A stretch of DNA of 5,872 bases from Desulfoplanes sp. (GTDB taxonomy: Bacteria; Desulfobacterota; Desulfovibrionia; Desulfovibrionales; Desulfomicrobiaceae): positions 1 to 5,872 of the forward strand of contig JAQVZR010000134.1 of the NCBI GenBank assembly GCA_028708105.1, read 5' to 3'. Position numbers and translations under genes: made by a program. Positions within the stretch are counted from its first letter, which is position 1, and each line of letters opens with the position of its first letter. Shown here piece after piece: positions 1-5,036 of the stretch. The notes under the pieces were generated by a model, which ran no database searches, had not been told where the DNA came from, and saw only the letters and a program-made list of their open reading frames with translations.

Positions 1-411
1 TTTGAAAGATACGCGCCCGGTAAGATCATGTCTGCCAGGTGAAATTTATTTTTCCGGTTGGCGATGGGAGATGTCGTAATTTTGGTGAAGTCCAACATGG
101 TGTGTTCCCGGGTTTTGGGACTTGTTGTAAAGGTGAGAACAATAATCATAAGCGGTGAGGAAGGCAATGCCTGAAAAATACTCTTGTCTGGACGCGATGC
201 TGCAAACTTGTTTTTGCCAGGTACTGGCTATTGGTTGAGAGAAAAAGTCTGCTGTTCCTGTCGAGATGGCTTCTCTGACAGGTGCCATAGGCAGGTAAAA
301 AAAGAATCGTGTGATTTGGTTGATTGGTGAAATATTCTTTGGTATAGCCAAAACATCGTTATGTAGCGGTGGAATCCTCACTAGCAACGGAACGTGCTCA
401 AGGACATCAGC
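1..411. other. Gene-free left flank
   Basis: I see no supportable gene in these roughly 410 bases. Frame 1 is open from base 1 to a TGA at 40-42 and could be the last 13 codons of a gene starting outside the window (ending APGKIMSAR), but this is too short to judge. A minus-strand frame at 46-387 lacks a ribosome binding site and reads like chance coding. No clear terminator, tRNA or repeat was found. Promoter elements for the small gene at 425 must lie here, but I could not pick convincing hexamers. Confidence 0.4.
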
Positions 412-424
412 AAGGAGGTATCAC

Positions 425-538
425 ATGGGCGATAAGAAGAGTAGAAAGGTCAAGGACAAAGGACAGAAACAGAAAGAAGCCAAACAGGCCAAAATTGCAA
501 AACGGAAAAAGGAGAAACAGCAATCCCGAGCCCTTTAA
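425..538 (+). CDS. Small lysine-rich basic protein (37 aa), function unknown
   Basis: This encodes a 37-residue protein beginning MGDKKSRKVKDKG and ending QQSRAL. The start is chosen because a near-perfect Shine-Dalgarno sequence AAGGAGGT (412-419) sits 5 bases before the ATG. The longer frame that opens at 311 has no such signal and its extra N-terminal residues look random. Thirteen lysines and three arginines, with K/Q/A/E repeats, predict a highly charged single helix with no hydrophobic core, signal peptide or membrane segment. Such small basic proteins are common in proteobacteria and are usually annotated as hypothetical. Nucleic-acid or ribosome binding is plausible from charge alone, but this is inference. 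The stop is followed almost at once by what looks like a decayed group II intron starting near 542, so its own terminator may have been displaced. Confidence 0.7.
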   Translation: MGDKKSRKVKDKGQKQKEAKQAKIAKRKKEKQQSRAL

Positions 539-564
539 TTTGTGAGGATTGTGACTCCTCCTGC

Positions 565-617
565 CAGCTGCACTGTACCTGATCTTTGAATAGGTACTTG
601 TTGGCGCAGTGCAGCTG
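565..617. repeat. Composite inverted repeat (11-bp outer, 5-6-bp inner stem)
   Basis: CAGCTGCACTG at 565-575 is matched perfectly and inverted by CAGTGCAGCTG at 607-617. Inside it, TACCT (576-580) pairs with AGGTA (592-596) around an 11-base loop, leaving a 10-base bulge (597-606) on the 3' side. In RNA this would be a long bulged hairpin. No T-run follows, so it is not an intrinsic terminator for the small gene upstream. Its position suggests it is a retained domain I stem of the presumed group II intron, but it could be an independent cruciform-forming element. Confidence 0.6.
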
Positions 618-679
618 ACTATGAATGGTATTTCTGCGATACGCGCAGCATCGGCATCTGGTAACAGGATGCCTTTTTT

Positions 680-889
680 TTGTCCGTCTGGGGGAAAATC
701 AATCTGAATCGTAAGATAGGAATTCCGACAGTCCGTGACCGAGTGGTCCAGCAGGTACTGAAAAACATGCTGGAACCATTGCTCAATCTGTGCAATCTGT
801 GGTTTCATCCGCCCAGGTTTGACGGACTCGGATTCTATGCAATGGATAAGATCAAAAAAGGCGAGCTTTCCCAGATAAATCAGAGATAA
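680..889 (+). pseudogene. Group II intron reverse transcriptase/maturase fragment
   Basis: The frame encodes NRKIGIPTVRDRVVQQVLKN followed by MLEPL. This matches the conserved (R)xxGIPTVxDRVVQ-xxxxxxLEP block in the N-terminal part of group II intron reverse transcriptases. After this the expected FHPSSYGFRP-type sequence is scrambled into FHPPRFDGLGF and the frame ends at 887-889 after about 70 codons, against 400 or more in an intact protein. The catalytic YADD block and the maturase and endonuclease domains are absent. A PSGGK-like piece just upstream (684-698), also typical of this family, is in a different frame, implying a frameshift. There is no credible start codon or ribosome binding site (a TTG at 680 opens the frame). 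It cannot be a working enzyme. Confidence 0.65.
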
Positions 890-899
890 AAAAGAACAG

Positions 900-930
900 G
901 CGCCGTGTACGAGGCCCGTACGCACTGTTC
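900..930 (+). ncRNA. Group II intron domain V-like hairpin (degenerate)
   Basis: The 31-base segment folds as a lower stem (900-906 with 924-930), a two-base bulge GC (922-923) on the 3' side, an upper stem GTACG (907-911)/CGTAC (917-921) and a short loop. This is the architecture of domain V, the catalytic core of group II introns. The strand begins G-CGC, consistent with the CGC catalytic triad known for class C introns. Two lower-stem positions are mismatched (C904/T926 and C901/T929), as expected of a decayed copy. It follows the reverse transcriptase fragment by about 10 bases and precedes a domain VI-like hairpin, which is the normal order at an intron 3' end. The call is by eye only. 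Confidence 0.5.
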
Positions 931-933
931 TGT

Positions 934-986
934 GAGAGGGATGAAGCAGATTTGAATGCTCTGCGTCATCCCTCTCGATTTTTTTT
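934..986 (+). terminator. Strong hairpin with T-run (also domain VI-like)
   Basis: GAGAGGGATGA (934-944) pairs perfectly with TCATCCCTCTC (966-976). After one mismatch an inner 5-bp stem (946-950/960-964) extends it, and eight T residues at 979-986 follow after two bases. This is a textbook intrinsic terminator on the plus strand. It is also positioned directly after the domain V-like element, and the ending CTCGAT is what one expects at the end of domain VI of a group II intron. The T-run may be the flanking exon, because class C introns favour insertion at terminators. It would insulate the cytochrome gene from upstream transcription. Confidence 0.75.
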
Positions 987-1401
987 CTAGTATTGGTTGT
1001 ATTCTATTTTTTTTGGGTTTACAGGGAACTAAAATATTTTCGTGGTTGGTGATGGGAATGGTGGAGGTGGATGCGGTTGAAAAAGAAAGAATGTAGTTTG
1101 GTTTTTTTTGGATAACTTCTCAAAAAGTTGTGGAAAACAAAAAATAAACATTACTTTGGTATATTATTATAGCCGTATAATTTTTTTGCAGGAATTGTTT
1201 ACTTATTGAATCTCTGAATAATGATATTCAATAATATCGTTGTATTAACGATTATCTACCTCTGTGTACATCTATTCTTTTTGCGCGTGTAACATCATGG
1301 GCCTCAACCTGTTAATGAAGCATTCGTAACATGAAAGACATATTTATCCCTTCCTTCGGTATGACATGCTCTATGAGCAGGATTTTATGAATTCCCAAAA
1401 C
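987..1401 (+). other. AT-rich leader region upstream of the cytochrome gene
   Basis: These roughly 415 bases carry no gene. Base composition is markedly AT-rich compared with both flanks, notably 1120-1260. A possible -10 hexamer TATAAT lies at 1176-1181, but no good -35 partner is found at 16-18 bases. No sigma-54 type TGGC-N-TTGC pattern is seen. Two inverted repeats (1203-1234 and 1236-1252) are listed separately and are the best candidates for regulator binding. The ATG codons at 1366 and 1387 are in frame with the cytochrome but lack ribosome binding sites. Confidence 0.5.
1203..1252. promoter_or_regulatory. Two adjacent inverted repeats, candidate operators
   Basis: TTATTGAAT (1203-1211) is exactly inverted by ATTCAATAA (1226-1234) across a 14-base spacer. 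Immediately next to it ATCGTT (1236-1241) is inverted by AACGAT (1247-1252) across 5 bases. They lie about 165-215 bases upstream of the cytochrome start and just downstream of the possible -10 box at 1176. Protein binding sites for a dimeric regulator, or a structured leader RNA, are both possible. The regulator cannot be named from the sequence, and AT-rich DNA generates such repeats by chance fairly often. Confidence 0.35.
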
Positions 1402-1416
1402 AGAAGGAGCTGTGCA

Positions 1417-2760
1417 GTGAAAAGCTACAAATTTTTAGTGGGTATTGTCTCGGTTTTCGTTGGTAGTTTTTTGTTATTTTTCGGAAATCAGCCGGCACAA
1501 GCAGCTGAGAGTGAGAGTCAATGCGTAATCTGCCATACCAGTCCTAAAAAACTGATAAAAATTACAAGGGAAATTGCCAAAAGTAACGAGGGAAAGTCAG
1601 CAACGGAATCTAAAAGTAAGGGCGAAGGTTGAGGCGGAGCTGTGGAGCAGTTGGCTCCGCACGAAAAGTTGTTTGTTGATACAGCCTTCACGGAAGATGA
1701 TGAAAATCATGGCCAGATCGGTTGTGTTGAATGCCATGGTGGCAACTCTGACGATCCAAACTGGAAAACAGCCCATAAGGGGGTCGTGAAAGATCCTACT
1801 TTTCCCGACCCTTCAAAGGCATGTGGAGATTGCCATGAGAATATCACTGAAAATAATCAGCACAATCTTCACGTGAATCTTGCGGCCATTAAAAAAACAG
1901 TGGGTATGCGGAGTAATCCCGCAAAAGGTGTATGTGAAAGGGTTGACGAGGGGCGACAGAATCATTGTTCCTCGTGTCACAGCAGCTGCGGTCAGTGCCA
2001 TGTCAGCAGACCCGAATCTGTTCAAGGCGGACTGTTAGAGGGCCATGTGTTTAAAAAGAACCCGCCCATGCAGGAAGTCTGTACGGCGTGTCATGGAAGT
2101 CGTATTGGGAAAGAATATCTTGGCAAGAATAAGGGAATCCCTGCTGACGTTCATAAACGCAAGTACTTTAAATGCAGCAAGTGTCACACTGGCGATGAGA
2201 TGCATGGAGACAACAATGATTGCGCCAACCGATATGAAGTGGGAAATGGTCCAAAATGTTTGGATTGCCATGAGGATATCTATGACGAAAAGGCCCCAAA
2301 TGCTAAACAGCATCGCCTTCATAAGGATTTGTTGAGTTGTCAGGTTTGTCACTCCATGCCCTATAAAAACTGCTATAGTTGTCATGTCGCCAAAGACCCG
2401 CAGGGCAACGCATTTTTTGAGACAAAAGAGTCGAATATGAATTTTATGATAGGCCTTAATCCTCTGCGATCCCAAAAGAGACCCGAAAAATTTGTTACAG
2501 TTCGTCATGTCCCTGTAGATAAGAACACGTTTGATTTTTACACGAAAAATGGATTAAGCAATTTTGATCAGATTCCTACATGGAAATTGACAACGCCACA
2601 CAATATCAACCGGCAAACGCCTCAAAACAAAAAATGTGAAAACTGCCACGGAAATGCGGATTTTTTCTTGATTGAAAAAGACGTGAGACCTGAGGAATTG
2701 AATGCCAACAAAAACGTTATTGTCCCGTTATCATTATTACCAAAAAAAATAGCTGATTAG
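1417..2760 (+). CDS. extKL: Undecaheme c-type cytochrome with in-frame UGA (selenocysteine), ExtKL-like
   Basis: A GTG start at 1417 is chosen because AGAAGGAG (1402-1409) lies 7 bases upstream and the product then begins with a clean signal peptide (MKSYKFLVGIVSVFV..., cleavage near AQA/AE, residues 27-31). The frame runs 447 codons, with a TGA at codon 72 (1630-1632) read here as selenocysteine in GEG-U-GGAVEQ. Both sides are in the same frame and are jointly needed: the signal peptide and heme 1 lie before the TGA, ten hemes after it. CxxCH motifs are at residues 36, 103, 136, 184, 191, 222, 253, 281, 308, 319 and 407 (first Cys), giving 11 hemes. The C-terminal 120 residues hold only one. 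A SECIS-like hairpin follows the TGA. The protein should be exported and matured in the periplasm as an electron carrier or reductase. I recall Sec-containing multiheme cytochromes named ExtKL, associated with rhodaneses in selenite/tellurite-reduction and electron-conduit gene sets; the symbol is tentative. The alternative is a true nonsense mutation. Confidence 0.75.
1641..1661 (+). promoter_or_regulatory. Candidate bacterial SECIS element for the cytochrome UGA
   Basis: TGTGGAGC (1641-1648) pairs with GCTCCGCA (1654-1661) to give an 8-bp stem containing one G-U pair, capped by the 5-base loop AGTTG. The loop begins 17 bases after the TGA, leaving 16 intervening bases, and has G in its second position followed by U. 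This fits what is known of bacterial SECIS elements: a short stem close to the UGA, a small apical loop with an early G, and 16-37 bases between the UGA and the loop. An overlapping alternative stem (1634-1640 with 1654-1660, 7 bp) uses the same 3' strand. Confidence 0.65.
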
Positions 2761-2812
2761 GGGAGAAAAATAGTATAACGTTGTAACCATCTAACCATAA
2801 GGGAGCATTTTT

Positions 2813-3253
2813 ATGAAGAAGCGTGTATCAGTATCTATGTTGGCTCTTGCCTTTGTTTTTACTTTCGTTTTTGCTGCTGGTCAGGCCATTGCAAAGGATA
2901 TGACCGCTACGGATTACAAAGCTGCGGCAGAAAAAGTTATTACTGACGTGTCGGTATCGGAGGCCAAGGCGATGTTTGACAAGGGTGGTTGTATATTTCT
3001 CGATTGTCGGACAGCAAAAGAATATAAGATGGGCCATGTCCCAGGATCCGTTAATATGGAACGGGGATTGGTAGAGTTTTATATGGCAACAAAAGTTACT
3101 GAAGATAAAAATGCTAAGATTATAGTGTACTGCAAAACAGGCGGGCGCAGCTGTTTGTGTGCCAAGACTCTGCTGGAAATGGGATATCATAACGCCGTGA
3201 GCATGACAGGTGGATGGAAAGCTTGGGAAGCAGCCGGGTATCCTATTGACTAA
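2813..3253 (+). CDS. Periplasmic single-domain rhodanese
   Basis: This 146-residue protein starts at an ATG with AAGGGAG (2799-2805) 7 bases upstream. Residues 1-27 form a signal peptide (MKKR, a hydrophobic core, then GQAIA cleavage before KD), so it acts in the periplasm. The rest is one rhodanese domain: FLDCRTAKEYKMGHVPGSVN (residues 62-81), the active-site loop YCKTGGRS with catalytic Cys107, and the closing MTGGWKAWEAAGYP (131-144). Rhodanese domains carry a persulfide, or in some cases selenium, on the catalytic cysteine and transfer it to an acceptor. Cys60, Cys65 (in DCR, where DVR is usual), Cys114 and Cys116 are additional cysteines that may join in redox chemistry. It lies 52 bases after the Sec-cytochrome, on the same strand with no terminator between, so co-transcription is likely and a functional partnership is inferred. 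It has no lipobox, unlike what I recall for the ExtH rhodanese lipoprotein. Confidence 0.88.
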   Translation: MKKRVSVSMLALAFVFTFVFAAGQAIAKDMTATDYKAAAEKVITDVSVSEAKAMFDKGGCIFLDCRTAKEYKMGHVPGSVNMERGLVEFYMATKVTEDKNAKIIVYCKTGGRSCLCAKTLLEMGYHNAVSMTGGWKAWEAAGYPID

Positions 3254-3301
3254 GATTAATACGTTATAGGCATCGCGTTCTTTCAGTCGTGGTTTCTATC
3301 A

Positions 3302-3351
3302 AACACAAAAGCACCGTATAAAAATAATATTTTGTACGGTGCTTTTGTGTT
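3302..3351. terminator. Bidirectional intrinsic terminator between convergent operons
   Basis: A near-continuous stem pairs 3302-3323 with 3330-3351 (about 22 bp with one G-U) around a 6-base loop. Its core GCACCGTA/TACGGTGC is flanked by AAAA on the left and TTTT on the right. On either strand the GC-rich core is therefore followed by TTTTGTGTT, the arrangement of a bidirectional terminator. A further T-tract at 3360-3367 reinforces plus-strand termination. It lies between the rhodanese stop (3253) and the minus-strand gene ending at 3457, so it can serve both units. Confidence 0.82.
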
Positions 3352-3456
3352 GTGTCCAATTTTTTTTATAGTTTGATGTTGATCCCGATATCCTGTCCGA
3401 TGTACAGGGCTACTTGGGAATGCCGGGTACTGCGCCCGGAGTGAGGAAGGTGTGAT

Positions 3457-3675
3457 TTATTTCTGCCAGAATCCGCGTTTGCTGCCTAGGGCAGGTGGTG
3501 CTTCGTCATGCTCGTATTTTGCTTTCACATAGCGCTTCCAACCAGGACAAAACGAGGTGTGCCATACCCAAAGTTTGCCGAGTCCTGAGATGGGAGACCT
3601 TTCTGCCAGCGCCTTGAATCTGCAGTTATCACAGGTCATTTGGGGACGCTTGGTCGTATTGATATGCTTTCCCAT
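3457..3675 (-). CDS. Small CxxC/CPGWK protein (72 aa), function unknown
   Basis: The start at 3675 is chosen because GAAGGAG precedes the ATG by about 5 bases on the minus strand. The longer frame opening at 3735 would overlap the upstream gene and has no such site. The 72-residue product begins MGKHINTTKRPQ and contains CDNC (Cys15, Cys18), LWVWH (His39) and FCPGWKRY (Cys43). Three cysteines plus a histidine at this spacing could bind one zinc or another metal, but this is inference. There is no signal peptide or membrane segment, so it is probably cytoplasmic. I have the impression that small proteins of this CxxC...WH..CPGWK type are conserved in sulfate reducers, without known function. 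It starts only 10 bases after the selenoprotein stop, with its ribosome binding site right after that stop, so it is almost certainly co-transcribed and possibly coupled to it. Met13 is an alternative start. Confidence 0.75.
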   Translation of the reverse strand: MGKHINTTKRPQMTCDNCRFKALAERSPISGLGKLWVWHTSFCPGWKRYVKAKYEHDEAPPALGSKRGFWQK

Positions 3676-3685
3676 GTGTTCTCCT

Positions 3686-4567
3686 TCATGTATTATTCTG
3701 GTTAGCGACAAAAGTATCCCAAGGCGTTTCTTCATAGACCGTACGTCTCCAACGGAAAGGCATATCCGTCAAGGTCCCGGGTTTTTTTGCTGTTTGCAGC
3801 AACAGCAGTAGCTCGCGTAAAATGGCCATGTGCTGAAGGCGATTGTGAGGTTCTCCCAAGGAAGCCCCATAGGGAAATTTAACAAAAGCAGCCCGCGGGG
3901 CTAAGAGTTTCTCTGATATTTGACGGTTTATGGAAAGCGAAACCGTAGGAATGCCGTGGGCTTCAATAACACGAGAAATCAGGCCGCCGGCCCGATTGCA
4001 CAGGGGTCAGGCCGGAACCATAAGCACGCAGTCGACATCCTCAGCCTTGAGTTTTTGGACAAGTTCTTGGGCACTGCCCGTGCTTCCATCAGCCCCGCCA
4101 ATGAATTCCTTGGTCAGATTACCCCCAAAACCGAAGCTGTAAAAATGGGGAGACAGCGTGCCGATAACTCCGGCCTCGACGAGCTCGTGCAGGCGATCAA
4201 GGGGGAAAAGCACATTGATATCCTCTTCCACTCGGGTATGAGCATAATGGGTGTGGGCGATCTTTAATTTTTTTTTGTCACAGTCCGACGGGATAATGCG
4301 AAAGCTGGCGTCTCCTCGAGCGCTGTCCACGTCAAAGGGGATGTCCCCTTCCATATAAAATCCTGCGGTGCTGACGAGAGCCAGGCAGCTTTCGCCCAGA
4401 GGCTTGGTGAACGGTGTCCAGGGGATGGTGTCGTTATGGGTAGCTACAGCTAAACTGGATAGTATGTTAAGGGGTTGGGCAATTGCTTCAACCATTGAAG
4501 AACCAATGCGGGTATCAAGTAGTTTCCCCAGCCTTCGCCATATCTTTGTTTTCTTAAAAATATCCAT
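3686..4567 (-). CDS. GrdB/PrdB-family selenoprotein with in-frame UGA (U-P-L-C motif)
   Basis: ATG at 4567-4565 is preceded by AAAGGAGA with 7 bases' spacing. The frame reads 186 codons, a TGA at 4009-4007, then 106 more codons to a TGA at 3688-3686, giving 293 residues with selenocysteine 187. Features of the glycine/sarcosine/betaine/D-proline reductase selenoprotein B superfamily are seen on both sides of the UGA. Before it are PWTPFTKPLGE, LVSTAGFYMEGDIPFD and EEDINVLFPLDRLHELVEAG, then IGTLSPHFYSFG. After it are CNRAGGLISRVIEAHGIPTV, FVKFPYGASLGEP and PGTLTDMPFRW. In this family the selenocysteine lies in a U-x-x-C redox motif, here VPA-U-PLC, and attacks the substrate. No other glycine or proline reductase genes are visible, so the substrate is unknown. 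It is shorter than classical GrdB (about 430 residues). No signal peptide, so cytoplasmic. It forms a unit with the 72-residue gene downstream. Confidence 0.87.
3977..3997 (-). promoter_or_regulatory. Candidate bacterial SECIS element for the GrdB-like UGA
   Basis: On the minus strand AATCGGGCC pairs with GGCCTGATT to make a 9-bp stem with one G-U pair and a GGC triloop (3988-3986). Eighteen bases separate the TGA (4009-4007) from the loop, inside the 16-37-base range known for bacterial SECIS elements, and the loop starts with G. The coding sequence here (NRAGGLIS) is also the conserved family region, so the hairpin satisfies both constraints. Confidence 0.75.
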
Positions 4568-4581
4568 GCCACATCTCCTTT

Positions 4582-4990
4582 AAAGATACGGGTGTCTTAT
4601 CATGCTCAACGTGCCACAATTATTTATTAGCATTGAGACAGCCCTGGGAAGTGTAATCCGTATTTTCTAGCATAAAATAAGATACTATGCTCTCATTGTT
4701 TTTCAAGCATTTTTTGCCAGGTTTTGTGCCCATCGCAGAAGCGTGATGCCGAGCAGCTACGGCGTTCCCAGGATGCAAGCGCATACGGCTGAGACATTGC
4801 TGCCTGGATTGGTACGGTACGGCGAGGGAAAGGGTGACTGCTTTTGTGGCGTTGTGTGCAGCAGAGATGTGTTGCCGGAACCTGATTGGCATTGTGGGGA
4901 AAATTTAGATGGGAGATGTGTCGGGCACGGTATGCTGCCTCCCCTGTAAACTTTGGGAGTATTTTTGTTCAGAACAGGATTGGTTCTGCC
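4582..4990. other. Gene-free stretch upstream of the selenoprotein unit
   Basis: About 410 bases between the selenoprotein start and the hairpin behind nhaC contain no gene I can support. Frames at 4620-4892 (minus) and 4743-4949 (plus) have no ribosome binding site and no recognisable motif. The promoter of the minus-strand selenoprotein unit should lie in its left part. An imperfect palindrome AAGATACGGGTGTCTT (4583-4598), 7-bp half sites around a 2-base centre with one mismatch, sits directly against the ribosome binding site and could be an operator. No tRNA, including a selenocysteine tRNA, was recognised. Confidence 0.4.
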
Positions 4991-4996
4991 TTTTTA

Positions 4997-5024
4997 CAGG
5001 CCGCATTTCGAAGAATGCGGCCTG
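4997..5024. terminator. Strong hairpin behind nhaC, possible terminator
   Basis: CAGGCCGCATT (4997-5007) pairs perfectly with AATGCGGCCTG (5014-5024) around a 6-base loop. It starts 12 bases beyond the nhaC stop on the minus strand, the usual place for a terminator. However, on the minus strand it is followed by TAAAAAGG instead of a U-run, so efficient intrinsic termination is doubtful. On the plus strand the bases after it are only moderately T-rich. It may instead stabilise the mRNA 3' end. Confidence 0.45.
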
Positions 5025-5036
5025 CTTAGTTATGTT

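Larger units (their letters stand above)
542..978 (+). mobile_element. Decayed, internally deleted group II intron (probable)
   Basis: Three pieces in the expected order suggest a remnant of a bacterial group II intron on the plus strand. First, a 5' part opens with GTGAGG at 542, reminiscent of the GUGYG intron start. It includes the hairpin GAGGA (544-548)/TCCTC (556-560), whose layout resembles the GTGCAAGTCCTG-type element near the 5' end of domain I. Second, a short reverse transcriptase fragment lies at 680-889. Third, a domain V-like hairpin (900-930) is followed by a domain VI-like hairpin (934-976) ending CTCGAT. An intact intron with its protein would be roughly 2 kb, so most of domain I-IV and the protein are missing. 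The 5' boundary is the least certain part. Exact ends need comparison with an intact copy. Confidence 0.45.

Noticed and set aside
1..42. C-terminal tail of a gene entering from the left (frame 1 open to TGA at 40-42)
   Set aside because: Thirteen codons with no recognisable motif is not enough to call a gene, and another frame is open for longer.
46..387. Minus-strand open frame of 113 codons
   Set aside because: No ribosome binding site at either possible start and no recognisable motif. The composition looks non-coding, though a real orphan gene cannot be fully excluded.
407..925. Minus-strand open frame of 172 codons
   Set aside because: It is antisense to the lysine-rich gene and the reverse transcriptase fragment, which have family or signal support. 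It has no motif of its own.
1366..1416. Upstream ATG codons (1366, 1387) as the cytochrome start
   Set aside because: Neither has a ribosome binding site, and both would put a long polar extension before the signal peptide. GTG at 1417 has AGAAGGAG at 7 bases.
1630..1632. TGA as a real stop making the cytochrome a pseudogene or two genes
   Set aside because: The frame is unbroken on both sides, the second part lacks a usable ribosome binding site and an export signal, and a SECIS-like hairpin follows at the right spacing. A second TGA-containing selenoprotein gene in the window shows the organism probably uses Sec. It remains the main alternative.
2035..2508. Minus-strand open frame of 157 codons inside the cytochrome
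   Set aside because: It is an antisense shadow of the heme-rich coding sequence. The plus frame has eleven CxxCH motifs.
4599..4616. Sigma-54-like promoter upstream of the selenoprotein unit (TGGCAC on the minus strand)
   Set aside because: The TGGCAC half is perfect, but the downstream GC lies two bases too close for the canonical -24/-12 spacing and the TTGC context is missing.
4620..4892. Minus-strand open frame of 90 codons between nhaC and the selenoprotein
   Set aside because: No ribosome binding site, no motif and low-complexity composition.
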